Source: Massilia solisilvae
GTDB lineage: Bacteria; Pseudomonadota; Gammaproteobacteria; Burkholderiales; Burkholderiaceae_D
DNA length: 64,000 nt
Direction: 5' to 3'
Assembly (NCBI RefSeq): GCF_024753215.1
Contig: NZ_JANUGV010000004.1
Coordinates: 310,001 to 374,000, forward strand
Shown here: one piece after another, positions 34,155 through 43,107 of the stretch
Layout of the letters: the number at the start of each line of letters is the position of its first letter
Numbering within the stretch: the stretch's first letter is position 1
Made by a program: the position numbers and the translations under genes
The notes under the pieces: model-generated
Database searches by the model: none
Told to the model about the DNA's origin: nothing
The model's input: the letters and a program-made list of their open reading frames with translations, nothing else

Positions 34155-36092
34155 TCAGTCGGACGAGGCGCAGCTCGGGTTGCTGCCGTACGGGCTCACG
34201 TAGCCCGGCGGCGGCACGTTCTTGTCCAGGTAATCCTCGGCGATGCCGGGCAGCGTCAGCGTGGTGCGCGCGTGGCCTTCGGTTCCGGTCACGGTGCCCG
34301 AGACCGCCAGCTCGGCATCGACCCAGACTGCGCGGTCGGCCGGGTAGCGCAGCAGTACCGTTGCCATGCCCATCTCGTCGGTCTTGCCGCTCACCGACAC
34401 CGTCAGCGGCACGCCCGGGTCGAGCACCCCGTTGCCGTTGCGGTCGAGCGCCGCTTCGTAGATGCCGCGCCGCGCCAGGTCCTCGTTCGCGCAGGTTGCG
34501 CTGACGCCCACCGTCCAGCTGTCGCCGACCTTCAGCGGCGCCGACATGAAGCCCTTGCGGTAGGTGGTGGCCCAGGCCGACGCGCTGACCGTGACGTCCT
34601 TGACCGGATTGCCGGCGTTGTCAGCCACGAACACGGCGAATTCCTTTTGCAGCACGGCCGGCGAGATCCTGGCGGTCTTGTTCCCAGTGCCGACCTGGAT
34701 CGACAGCGCCTTTTTGTTGACGGTCAGGCTGGCCGCGCCCGTGACCGTCGGCAGGTCGGCGAGCCGGGCCTGGATGACCGTGCTGCCGGCGCCGCCCGCG
34801 TTCGGCCCGGCAACGAAGACCACGCGCGCGACGCCGTCGCTGCCGGTCACCGCCGACAGCGGCGAGAGCAGGGCGCCGCCGCTGGGATCGGCCACGATCG
34901 AGAACTGCACGGTGACGCCCTTGACGGCGTTGTTGGCGGCCGTGCCGTCGCGCACCATCGCGACCAGTATGCTTTGCTCGCCGCTGCCCACCAGGGCCTG
35001 GTCGGCTTGCAGGTCCACGCGCGCGCCGGCCTGCAGGCTGGCGACGAATTCCACGCGGGTGCTGGCCCGCGTGCCGGAAGGCAGCGCGGCGTCGATGGTG
35101 GCCACACCGGCCGAGTCCGAACGCAGCCAGGCGCGCGTTGCGCCACCGGAATAGGAGAGCGCGCCGCCGAGCGGCTTGCTGCAGGCTGCGTCAAGGTAGA
35201 GCGTGCCGCGCGAGCTCGCCAGGTTCACCGTGCCGCTGGCCAGCGTGGTGCTGGTCGCGTCGACCGGGGTGCAGCTGCCCACCGCGATCTCCTTGAGTAC
35301 CTCGGCGCCATTGGCGTCCGTGGCCACAGCCGGCGCCAGCGTGAGCTCGCCGCCGGTGACGGTGACGCTGCGTATCACGCTCGCGCCCGCCGCGCTGACG
35401 GTGAACTGTTCGCTGCCCCGCACCGATCCGTTCAGCTGCACCGGCACCTGGCCGCGGCTGTCGGTCAGGCTGGCCATGGCCGCGATCTGGTTGCCGTTTT
35501 TCGCGCTCACGCTGACCGGCACCCCGGCAAGCGGACGGTCGGCCGCGTCGAACACCGTGGCCGTGACGGTGGCGCTGCTGCCGGCGGCCAGGGTGGCCGG
35601 GGCGTTGAAGCTCAGGTGGGTGCCGCTGACGTTGACGACCGCGCTGCCGGCCTGGCTGCCGGCCTTGGCGCGCACCGCGATCTGGCGGTTGGCGGGCGAG
35701 CCGCCGGTGCCCAGGTTGGCAACGACCTTGCCGCTGGCGTCGCTCACCGCGTTGGCCACCGACAGGAAGCCGGAGTCGACCGAAAACTCGACCGGCACCC
35801 CCGCCACGCCGACATTGGCCGTGTTCCTGAGCAGGGCGGTCACCGTCACCTCGGTGCCGGGCAGCCCGCTGGAGGGCAGGTTGGCGCTGCTGGTGACCAC
35901 GCTGACCGACGCCACGCTGGCGGCCGGATCGGCCGGCGGCGGGTTCGAGCCGGTCGGTGGCGGCAGGCTGCCGCCGCAGCCCGCCGCGCTGCCGAGCGAA
36001 CAGCCGGCGCTGCCGGTGCTGCCGCCGCCACCGCAGCCGGCTGCCAGGATTGCAACGAGAAGCATGCATGCACTGGTGCGTTTCGTGTTCAA
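34155..36092 (-). CDS. Large Ig-like-repeat lipoprotein
   Basis: 645-aa secreted protein. Lipoprotein signal with lipobox LAAGC followed by GGGG, then a Cys/Gly/Pro-rich linker, then several Ig-like repeats of the Big_1/invasin type (motifs such as VEFSVDSGFL, GVPVSVSAKNGN, VTVQFSIVADPSGG with T-GSDGVA). Start taken as TTG 36092 because AGGGGGG lies five nt upstream. Starting at the internal ATG 36065 would shorten the signal sequence too much. Probable surface or envelope protein; ligand unknown. Confidence 0.75.
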   Translation of the reverse strand: MNTKRTSACMLLVAILAAGCGGGGSTGSAGCSLGSAAGCGGSLPPPTGSNPPPADPAASVASVSVVTSSANLPSSGLPGTEVTVTALLRNTANVGVAGVPVEFSVDSGFLSVANAVSDASGKVVANLGTGGSPANRQIAVRAKAGSQAGSAVVNVSGTHLSFNAPATLAAGSSATVTATVFDAADRPLAGVPVSVSAKNGNQIAAMASLTDSRGQVPVQLNGSVRGSEQFTVSAAGASVIRSVTVTGGELTLAPAVATDANGAEVLKEIAVGSCTPVDATSTTLASGTVNLASSRGTLYLDAACSKPLGGALSYSGGATRAWLRSDSAGVATIDAALPSGTRASTRVEFVASLQAGARVDLQADQALVGSGEQSILVAMVRDGTAANNAVKGVTVQFSIVADPSGGALLSPLSAVTGSDGVARVVFVAGPNAGGAGSTVIQARLADLPTVTGAASLTVNKKALSIQVGTGNKTARISPAVLQKEFAVFVADNAGNPVKDVTVSASAWATTYRKGFMSAPLKVGDSWTVGVSATCANEDLARRGIYEAALDRNGNGVLDPGVPLTVSVSGKTDEMGMATVLLRYPADRAVWVDAELAVSGTVTGTEGHARTTLTLPGIAEDYLDKNVPPPGYVSPYGSNPSCASSD

Positions 36093-36265
36093 GGTAACCC
36101 CCCTAAAAGAAACCGGCTCCAAGTTCCTCAGCGTATCTTTTTGACGGAGGCAATTCTTGATAATCAGCAATAAGCAACGGCATCCATGCACGACGCGTGG
36201 ACGCAACGGCTGGGCACGGAAGCGGCGGAATCTGGTAACATTGCCGCCCTTTTTGAAAGTCAGAC

Positions 36266-37516
36266 ATGGCCAAGGCTTGCGGCGTCGATTTCGGCACCTC
36301 CAACTCCACTGTCGGCTGGGCGCGGCCCGGCCTGCCGTCGCTGCTCGCGCTCGAGGACGGCAAGCCGACCCTGCCATCAGCCGTGTTCTTCAACGCCGAC
36401 GACAATGAGGTGCGCTACGGCCGTGCCGCGCTGGCGGACTACCTGGAGGGCTACGAAGGGCGCCTGATGCGCTCGCTCAAGAGCCTGCTCGGCACCAGCC
36501 TGATCGACGGCCAGACCGAGGTCGCCGGGCGCGCGCTGCCGTTCCGCGTGCTGCTGTCCCAGTTCATCGGCGAACTCAAGCGGCGTGCCGAGCGCGAGGC
36601 GGGGCAGCCGTTCCGCCACGCCGTGTTCGGGCGCCCGGTGTTTTTTGTCGATGGCGACCCCGACGCCGACCGGCTGGCGCAGGACACGCTGGCCCAGGTC
36701 GCGCAAGCGGTCGGTTTCGAGGAGGTGGGCTTCCAGTACGAGCCGATCGCGGCCGCGTTCGACTATGAATCGCAGATCGCCGGCGAGGAACTGGTGCTGG
36801 TGGCCGACATCGGCGGCGGCACCTCGGACTTTTCGCTGGTGCGGCTGTCGCCCGAGCGCGCCCGCCTTGCAGAGCGCCGCGATGACATCCTCGGCAGCGG
36901 CGGCGTGCACATCGGCGGCACCGATTTCGACAAGTACCTGAGCCTGGCCGCGGTGATGCCGCTGCTGGGGCACGGCAGCATGCTGGTGTCCGGCGCGCAG
37001 GTGCCGTCCAGCTACTACTTCAACCTGGCCACCTGGCACACGATCAACCTGGCCTATACGCGCAAGAGCGCCGCGCAGCTGGCCGAGCTGGTGCGTGACG
37101 CCTGCGAGCCGGACAAGCTGGCGCGCTTGCACCGGCTGGTCGAAGACCGCGCCGGTCACTGGCTGGCCATGCGCGTGGAAGAAGCAAAGATCGCCCTGTC
37201 GTCCACGCCCGCGATCGCGCTCGAGCTGGACCGGCTGGACCCGCCCGCGCTGCTCGACCTGACGCGCGACGGTTTTGCCGACGCCATCGCGCAGGCCGTC
37301 GATGCGGTTGCGGCCACGGTGTCGGCGCTGCTGGCCGATGCCGGCATCGACGCCGACCGGGTCGATACCGTGTTCTTCACCGGCGGCTCGAGCGGCGTGG
37401 CGGCGCTGCGCGAGCGGATCGGGGCACTGCTGCCGCAGGCGCGCAAGGTCGAGGGCGACTTGTTCGGCAGCATCGGCGCGGGCCTTGCGCTCGACGCCGC
37501 ACGGCGCTTCGGGTGA
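36266..37516 (+). CDS. Hsp70-family protein (YegD-like)
   Basis: 416-aa actin-like ATPase related to the nucleotide domain of DnaK. Phosphate motifs GVDFGTSNSTVG (6-17) and ADIGGGTSDFS (about 191-201), adenosine motif FFTGGSSGVAALRE (about 371-384). It lacks the DnaK substrate-binding domain, as in E. coli YegD. An exonuclease gene starts 3 nt after its stop and is probably coupled. Confidence 0.88.
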   Translation: MAKACGVDFGTSNSTVGWARPGLPSLLALEDGKPTLPSAVFFNADDNEVRYGRAALADYLEGYEGRLMRSLKSLLGTSLIDGQTEVAGRALPFRVLLSQFIGELKRRAEREAGQPFRHAVFGRPVFFVDGDPDADRLAQDTLAQVAQAVGFEEVGFQYEPIAAAFDYESQIAGEELVLVADIGGGTSDFSLVRLSPERARLAERRDDILGSGGVHIGGTDFDKYLSLAAVMPLLGHGSMLVSGAQVPSSYYFNLATWHTINLAYTRKSAAQLAELVRDACEPDKLARLHRLVEDRAGHWLAMRVEEAKIALSSTPAIALELDRLDPPALLDLTRDGFADAIAQAVDAVAATVSALLADAGIDADRVDTVFFTGGSSGVAALRERIGALLPQARKVEGDLFGSIGAGLALDAARRFG

Positions 37517-37519
37517 GCC

Positions 37520-38191
37520 ATGAGCGTGTTTGACAAACCGATCGTGATGCTCGACTTCGAGACCACCGGCCTGTCGCCGGCGATGGGCGACCGCATCACC
37601 GAAGTGGCGGCCCTGCGCATCGTCGGCGCTCGCGTGACCGAGCGTTACGTTTCGCTGGTCAACTGCGGTGCCCGCATCCCGGCGTTCATCACCGCGCTGA
37701 CCGGCATTTCGCAGGACATGGTGGACGCTGCGCCGCCGGCCAGCCGGGTGGTGCCGGAGCTGATCGATTTCATCGGCACCGACACGCTGGCCGCGCACAA
37801 CGCCAGCTTCGACGAAAAATTCCTGAAGGCCGAAGGCGAACGCCTGGGCCGCCAGTGCGCGCACGCCGACCTGGTGTGCTCGCTCAAGCTGTCGCGCCGG
37901 GTGTTCCCGGGGCTGCCGAGCTACAAGCTGGGGCAGCTGTCGGGGCGGCTGGGCATCGGGTTTCGCAGCGCCGCCCACCGGGCCGAGGCCGACGCCGAAG
38001 TCGCGGCCGAGGTGCTGCTGCACATTGGCCGCCACCTCGGGCGCGAATATGGGCTGGGACAGGTCGAGCCCTCGCTGCTGGCCTCGCTCAACAAGGTGGC
38101 CGCGGCCAAAGTGCCGGCCTGGATGGGAAAATACATCGCCAGCCGCAGTGCCGGCGTGAGCGACGCGCCCGCTCGCGACGTTGCCATTTAG
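37520..38191 (+). CDS. DnaQ-like 3'-5' exonuclease
   Basis: 223-aa DEDDh exonuclease-fold protein: LDFETTGLSP (Exo I), AAHNASFDEKFL (Exo II), HRAEADAEVAAEVL (Exo III, His-x4-Asp). It is separate from the replicative epsilon subunit at 529. Such stand-alone proteins act in repair or RNA trimming. Tightly coupled to the Hsp70-like gene. Confidence 0.85.
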   Translation: MSVFDKPIVMLDFETTGLSPAMGDRITEVAALRIVGARVTERYVSLVNCGARIPAFITALTGISQDMVDAAPPASRVVPELIDFIGTDTLAAHNASFDEKFLKAEGERLGRQCAHADLVCSLKLSRRVFPGLPSYKLGQLSGRLGIGFRSAAHRAEADAEVAAEVLLHIGRHLGREYGLGQVEPSLLASLNKVAAAKVPAWMGKYIASRSAGVSDAPARDVAI

Positions 38192-38364
38192 CAACTCCTC
38201 CCCGCGCCCGACGCGTTTTTTATGCGTCACGGGTCAGCACGATTGTGCGCAGTCAAACTCCCGGTCCCTTCGCACACTTAAAATTTTAGCAATACTTATG
38301 AGGCCGCTTGGCCTGGTCGGTCCGATTTTTCTGCGTTTGCAACGGCCCTGGGCCGGAGGAACAG

Positions 38365-39756
38365 ATGAACCGCCAGAATCTCTCTCGCGAGGACTATCAG
38401 CAGACCTACGTATGGTTCCGCCAGGCGGCCGAGCGGGGCGATCCGTACGCGCAATTCAACCTGGGCCTGCTGTATAGAAAAGGCGAGGGTGTGGAGCGCG
38501 ACGAGGCCGTGGCGTTCAAATGGATGCGCCAGGCCGCCCGCCAGGGGCTCGCGTTCGCCCAGAACCACCTTGGCGCCATGTACTACAACGGCCGTGGCGT
38601 GGACCAGAACGATGCCGAGGCCGCCTACTGGTTCCGCCGCGCCGCCGAGCAAGGGGACGCCTCGGCCCAGCAGAACCTGGGCCAAATGTACAAGAAAGGG
38701 CGCGGGGTCCAGCCCAACCCCGACATGGCGCTGGCCTGGTTCTACCGTGCGGCCGAGCAGGGCATCGCCAGCGCCCAGAACCTGCTGGCCGAATGCTACC
38801 TGCATGGGCAGGGGGCGGCCACCAACTACCCGCTGGCCATGGCCTGGTTCCGCAAGGCCGCCGTGCAGGGCAACGCGCCGGCGCAGCTCAACCTGGGTCT
38901 CATGTACAAGCGTGGCCTGGGGGTGGAGCCCAACGACGTGCAGGCGTTGTGCTGGTTCCGCCAGGCGGCCGCACAGGGCGACCCGGTGGCGCAGCGCCAG
39001 CTGGGCATGGCGTACGCCGAGGGGCAGGGCGTCAAGCCCGATCCGCTGCGCGCAATGGCCTGGCTGCAACGCGCAGGCGAGCAGGGCGACAAGGAAGCCC
39101 AGTTCGCGCTGGGCCTGATGCTGGCCAACGGGCAGGGCGTGGAGCACGACGAGGTGCGCGCCATGACGTGGTATCAGCGCGCGGCCGAACAGGGCCACGT
39201 GCTGGCGCAGTACAACCTTGGCAACATGTACGCCAACGGCCGCGGGGTGGAGCGCGATGCGCAGCGCGCGCTGGAGTGGTACCTGCGCGCTGCCGAACAG
39301 GGCGCGGCCAACGCCCAGTTCAACCTTGGCGTCATCTACGCCAACGGGCAGGGCGTCCCCAGCGACGAAGCGCGCGCTGCCTACTGGTACCAGATGGCTG
39401 CCGACCAGGGCGATGCCAGCGCCCAGAACAACCTGGGCGTCATGTACGCCAACGGGCAGGGCGTTCCGCACGACGACGTGATGGCCGTGTACTGGTACCA
39501 GAAGGCCGCCGAACAGGGGCATGCGCTGGCCCAGTACAACCTTGGCGGCATGTACGGCAGCGGCCGCGGGGTAGAGCGGGACAAGGTGCGTTCGTACATG
39601 TGGATGCTGCTGGCCGCCGACGCCGGAGACGAGACGGCCAGCGCCAACAAGAGCATCGTCGCGCGCCGGCTGTCGCCGGCCGAGATCGGCTGGGCGCTGG
39701 ACATGTCGCGGCAGTGGCAGCTCACGCATCGCAGGCTGGACGGGGAAGCGAGTTAA
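38365..39756 (+). CDS. Sel1-repeat protein
   Basis: 463-aa protein built almost wholly of Sel1-type 36-residue helix pairs: eleven full repeats of the form WYxxAAEQGxAxAQxNLGxMYxNGxGV, plus a partial twelfth. No signal peptide, so a cytoplasmic scaffold is likely. Start ATG 38365 has GGAGGA four nt before it. The repeats are similar at DNA level too, especially from 39200 to 39580, which suggests fairly recent repeat copying. Confidence 0.88.
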   Translation: MNRQNLSREDYQQTYVWFRQAAERGDPYAQFNLGLLYRKGEGVERDEAVAFKWMRQAARQGLAFAQNHLGAMYYNGRGVDQNDAEAAYWFRRAAEQGDASAQQNLGQMYKKGRGVQPNPDMALAWFYRAAEQGIASAQNLLAECYLHGQGAATNYPLAMAWFRKAAVQGNAPAQLNLGLMYKRGLGVEPNDVQALCWFRQAAAQGDPVAQRQLGMAYAEGQGVKPDPLRAMAWLQRAGEQGDKEAQFALGLMLANGQGVEHDEVRAMTWYQRAAEQGHVLAQYNLGNMYANGRGVERDAQRALEWYLRAAEQGAANAQFNLGVIYANGQGVPSDEARAAYWYQMAADQGDASAQNNLGVMYANGQGVPHDDVMAVYWYQKAAEQGHALAQYNLGGMYGSGRGVERDKVRSYMWMLLAADAGDETASANKSIVARRLSPAEIGWALDMSRQWQLTHRRLDGEAS

Positions 39757-39773
39757 GCCGACCGTGGCGCATG

Positions 39774-39806
39774 CGTAGGGTGGGCAGGTTTCCTGCCCAC
39801 GCGTCC
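39774..39806. repeat. Palindromic intergenic repeat, copy 2
   Basis: CGTAGGGTGGGCAGG, short centre, then CCTGCCCACGCGTCC. Inverse orientation of copy 1. Confidence 0.8.
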
Positions 39807-39845
39807 AACTGGCGTCGGCTTCTCGATGATTCCTCCCGCCACTGA

Positions 39846-39877
39846 GCGCGTGGGCAGGAGAACCTGCCCGCCCTGCA
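39846..39877. repeat. Palindromic intergenic repeat, copy 3
   Basis: GCGCGTGGGCAGG then CCTGCCCGCCCTGC. It is 39 nt from copy 2, facing the opposite way, in the 223-nt gap before the prolyl oligopeptidase. Confidence 0.75.
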
Positions 39878-39979
39878 TGAAACACCGCGCCCCCCCGGCC
39901 GTGATGCTCGCCCGCTCCAATTCGCGCTATCATGCCCTCCGGCATCGCCCCCGTTCAACGCCTCAAGAAAGAGAACAAC

Positions 39980-42118
39980 ATGCACCTGAGACACGCACCC
40001 GTCGTCGCCGGCCTGATCGCGGCCGTCGGCGCCGGCGCCACCACTGCGCAAACCTGCCCGCAGTACGGCGCACCGCTGACCTACCCGGTCACGAAGAAAG
40101 TTGACCAGACCGACAACTACCACGGCACCACCGTCGCCGATCCCTATCGCTGGCTGGAAGACGCCAACAGCGCCGAAACCCACGCCTGGGTCGAGGCCGA
40201 GAACCAGGTCACCCAAGCCTATCTGGCGCAGATCCCGCAGCGCGACGCGATCCGCCGCCGCCTGACCGAGCTGTGGAACTTCGAGCGCTACTCGGTGCCG
40301 CAGCGCGAGGGCGGCCGCTATTTCTACAGCCGCAACGACGGCCTGCAGAACCAGTCGGTGCTGTACACCATGAAGTCGCTCACCGACACCCCGCGCATGC
40401 TGCTCGACCCGAACACGCTGGCGGCCGACGGCACCGTGGCCCTGTCCGGCGCCGAGGTGAGCCCGGACGGCAAGCTGCTCGCCTACGGCACCGCTGCCTC
40501 GGGCTCGGACTGGAACGAGTGGAAGGTGCGCGACATCGCCACCGGCAAGGACCTGGCGGACCACATCAAGTGGGTCAAGTTCTCGAACACCGCGTGGACG
40601 CACGACGGCAAGGGCTTCTTCTACAGCCGCTATGACGAGCCGAAGGAAGCGACCAAGCTGGCCGACGTGAACTACTTCCAGAAGCTGTACTACCACCGCA
40701 TCGGCACCACGCAGGATGCCGACCAGCTGGTGTACGACCGTCCTGACCAGAAGGAATGGGGTTTCGGAGCGCACACCACCGACGACGGCCGCTACCTCCT
40801 GATTACGGCGACCAAGGGCACCGCCCACAAGTACCGCATCTTCTACAAGGACCTGAGCCGCGCGGGCGCCAAAGTCGAGCCGCTGATCGACAACTTCGAC
40901 GCCGCCTACGAATTCATCGACAACGTCGGCCCGGTGTTCTACTTCGTCACCGACCGCAACGCGCCGCGCCAGCGCATCGTCGCCATCGACACGCGCAAGC
41001 CGCAGGAAGCGCACTGGCAGCAAGTCCTGCCGGAGAGCGAAGACACGCTGGCGTCGGCCCACATGATCAACAACCAGCTCGTGGTCGAATACCTGAAGGA
41101 CGCACGCAGCGTGGTCAAAGTGGTGGACCTGAAGGGCAAGCTGGTGCGCGAAATTGCACTGCCGGGCATCGGCTCGGCGGCGGGTTTCACCGGCAAGCGC
41201 GGCGACAGCGAGACCTTTTACTCGTTCACCGGCTTCACCACCCCGACCACCATCTACCGCCTCGACATGAAGAGCGGGAAGAGCAGCGTGTTCCGCCAGC
41301 CGAAGGTGCAGTTCAACCCGGACGACTACGAGACCCGCCAGGTGTTCTACACCAGCCGCGACGGCACCCGGGTGCCGATGTTCATCGTCTCGAAGAAGGG
41401 GCTCAAGCAGGACGGCAACAACCCGACCTACCTGTACGGCTACGGTGGCTTCAACATCTCGCTCACGCCCAGCTTCTCGCCGGCCAACCTGGCCTGGATG
41501 GAAATGGGCGGCGTGTACGCGGTGCCCAACCTGCGCGGCGGCGGCGAATACGGCGAAGCCTGGCACGAGGCGGGCACCAAGCTGAAAAAGCAGAACGTGT
41601 TCGACGATTTCATCGGCGCGGCCCAGTGGCTGGTCGACCACAAGGTCACCTCTCCAGCCAAGCTTGCGATCGGCGGCGGCAGCAACGGTGGCCTGCTGGT
41701 GGGCGCGGCGATGACCCAGCGCCCGGACCTGTTCCGCGCGGCGATCCCGATGGTGGGCGTGATGGACATGCTGCGCTTCCACAAGTTCACGATCGGCTGG
41801 GCCTGGACCTCGGACTACGGCTCGTCGGAGAACCCGGAAGAATTCAAGGCGCTGGTCAAGTACTCGCCGCTGCACAACCTCAAGCCGGGGACCTGCTACC
41901 CGGCGACGATGGTGACGACAGCGGACCATGACGACCGCGTGGTGCCGGCGCACAGCTTCAAGTTTGCCGCCACCCTGCAGGCCTCGCAGGCGGGCAGCGC
42001 GCCGGTCATCATCCGTATCGACACCAAGGCCGGTCACGGCGCCGGCAAGCCGACCACCAAGCAGATCGAAGAAGTGGCCGACCGCTGGGGCTTCCTGGCC
42101 AAGAATCTGGGTATGTAA
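39980..42118 (+). CDS. Prolyl oligopeptidase, secreted (family S9A)
   Basis: 712-aa serine peptidase that cleaves short peptides after proline. Signal peptide (about 1-21, TTAQ), an N-terminal propeller (about 85-430) and an alpha/beta-hydrolase domain (about 435-712). Triad: Ser in GGGSNGGLL, Asp in DHDDRVVP, His in KAGHGAGKPT. Export to the periplasm is inferred from the signal. The gene is flanked by palindromic repeats on both sides. Confidence 0.92.
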   Translation: MHLRHAPVVAGLIAAVGAGATTAQTCPQYGAPLTYPVTKKVDQTDNYHGTTVADPYRWLEDANSAETHAWVEAENQVTQAYLAQIPQRDAIRRRLTELWNFERYSVPQREGGRYFYSRNDGLQNQSVLYTMKSLTDTPRMLLDPNTLAADGTVALSGAEVSPDGKLLAYGTAASGSDWNEWKVRDIATGKDLADHIKWVKFSNTAWTHDGKGFFYSRYDEPKEATKLADVNYFQKLYYHRIGTTQDADQLVYDRPDQKEWGFGAHTTDDGRYLLITATKGTAHKYRIFYKDLSRAGAKVEPLIDNFDAAYEFIDNVGPVFYFVTDRNAPRQRIVAIDTRKPQEAHWQQVLPESEDTLASAHMINNQLVVEYLKDARSVVKVVDLKGKLVREIALPGIGSAAGFTGKRGDSETFYSFTGFTTPTTIYRLDMKSGKSSVFRQPKVQFNPDDYETRQVFYTSRDGTRVPMFIVSKKGLKQDGNNPTYLYGYGGFNISLTPSFSPANLAWMEMGGVYAVPNLRGGGEYGEAWHEAGTKLKKQNVFDDFIGAAQWLVDHKVTSPAKLAIGGGSNGGLLVGAAMTQRPDLFRAAIPMVGVMDMLRFHKFTIGWAWTSDYGSSENPEEFKALVKYSPLHNLKPGTCYPATMVTTADHDDRVVPAHSFKFAATLQASQAGSAPVIIRIDTKAGHGAGKPTTKQIEEVADRWGFLAKNLGM

Positions 42119-42120
42119 GC

Positions 42121-42154
42121 CGTAGGGTGGGCAGCTCGCTGCCCACGCGTTCAA
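42121..42154. repeat. Palindromic intergenic repeat, copy 4
   Basis: CGTAGGGTGGGCAGC then GCTGCCCACGCGTTC. It starts 2 nt after the peptidase stop. Confidence 0.8.
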
Positions 42155-42190
42155 GCGCAGGAAGTGCCGACGCGGTGTTCTCGGGACTAG

Positions 42191-42226
42191 TTGAACGCGT
42201 GGGCGAGAAACCCGCCCACCCTACCG
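42191..42226. repeat. Palindromic intergenic repeat, copy 5
   Basis: TTGAACGCGTGGGCG then CGCCCACCCTACCG, opposite orientation to copy 4. Confidence 0.75.
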
Positions 42227-42252
42227 ATTCTCGCCACGTATTGCGTCAATAA

Positions 42253-42282
42253 GGGTAGGGTGGGCTCTCGAGCCCACGCGGG
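42253..42282. repeat. Palindromic intergenic repeat, copy 6
   Basis: GGGTAGGGTGGGCTC then GAGCCCACGCGGG. The arms differ in sequence from other copies but still pair, as expected if the stem is what is conserved. Confidence 0.75.
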
Positions 42283-42300
42283 CCCGCGCGCCGCCTGGTG

Positions 42301-42329
42301 TGACGCGTGGGCACAAGTGCCGCCTACGG
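42301..42329. repeat. Degenerate palindromic repeat, copy 7
   Basis: TGACGCGTGGGCAC, then a weaker right arm GTGCCGCCTACGG. It abuts the regulator stop codon. Confidence 0.5.
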
Positions 42330-42332
42330 AGG

Positions 42333-42908
42333 TCAGCGGTGCACCACCACCAGCAGCGCCTTCGCCTCGGTCTTGCCCGCATTGCGCACCGCATGACTCT
42401 GGTCCGCCGGATAGCGCGCGGTGCCGCCCGACTTCACCTTGCGCGTGCTCGACCCGACCTCGACTTCCAGCGTCCCATGCAGCACCGTCAGGTGCTCGCT
42501 GGTGCCCGGGTCGTGGGCTTGCGAAGCCAGTTCGCCGCCCGGCGCCAGCGTCAGCTCATACCACTCGTACTTACCCGCCAGTTCCATCGGCCCCAGGATG
42601 CGCAGCGCATAGCCTGCGTGATTGCCTGGCAGGGTAGGAGTCTCGTGCGCCTCCACCACGCGGATCGTTTCCACGTCGCGCGGCTCGGACGACAGCAGTT
42701 CGCCGATCGCCACCCCGAGCGCATTGGCCAGGCGCCAGGTGATCGCGATGGTCGGGTTGGCCTTTTCGCGCTCGATTTGCGACAGCATCGACTTGGACAC
42801 GCCGGCGATGCGCGACAGGTCTTCCAGCGTCAGTCCGCGCGCCAGGCGCAGGCGCTGCAGGGTGGCCCCGACTTCTGGTGGCGCGTTGGTGGTAACAGTT
42901 GTTTTCAT
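42333..42908 (-). CDS. XRE-type regulator with cupin domain
   Basis: 191-aa transcription regulator. Helix-turn-helix at about 15-70 (LRLARGLTLEDLSRIAGVSKSMLSQIEREKAN... region), then a cupin sensor domain (about 110-190) with GTSEHLTVLHG. It is divergent from kbl, so it probably controls the threonine-degrading genes and itself. The effector, perhaps an amino acid or its product, is inferred only. Confidence 0.85.
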   Translation of the reverse strand: MKTTVTTNAPPEVGATLQRLRLARGLTLEDLSRIAGVSKSMLSQIEREKANPTIAITWRLANALGVAIGELLSSEPRDVETIRVVEAHETPTLPGNHAGYALRILGPMELAGKYEWYELTLAPGGELASQAHDPGTSEHLTVLHGTLEVEVGSSTRKVKSGGTARYPADQSHAVRNAGKTEAKALLVVVHR

Positions 42909-42943
42909 TGGCTACAACGAAAGGTGATATCTGATAGCCTGAG

Positions 42944-43016
42944 GAACTTGCCAAGTTCAACAGGCGGGCGTAAGATTCATTATATTGAATTCGCGTTCGA
43001 CATAACGGAACGCGAA
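42944..43016. promoter_or_regulatory. Two operator-like palindromes between regulator and kbl
   Basis: GAACTTG-C-CAAGTTC (42944-42958), and TTCGCGTTC (42990-42998) paired with GAACGCGAA (43008-43016). Both are perfect and lie in the AT-richer divergent intergenic region, good candidates for the XRE-cupin regulator's sites. Confidence 0.55.
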
Positions 43017-43107
43017 CAGCAAGCCGAACTGCTGCAGGACTCGGCAAAACGGTACAGCATAGTACAACTGCCGGTCAAGCCGGCTTCCACGGACAAGGGA
43101 GATAGAG

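Noticed and set aside
38200-38260. GACGC/GCGTC with a T-run between, as a terminator after the exonuclease.
   Set aside because: Only five pairs, with the T-run in the loop and not after the stem.
38365-39756. Periodic DNA repeats considered as a non-coding tandem array.
   Set aside because: The period (about 108 nt) is 36 codons and matches Sel1 protein repeats in one open frame.
39774-42329. Repeats round the prolyl oligopeptidase considered as a CRISPR array.
   Set aside because: Copies differ in orientation and arm sequence, spacing is irregular, and a 2-kb gene lies between them.
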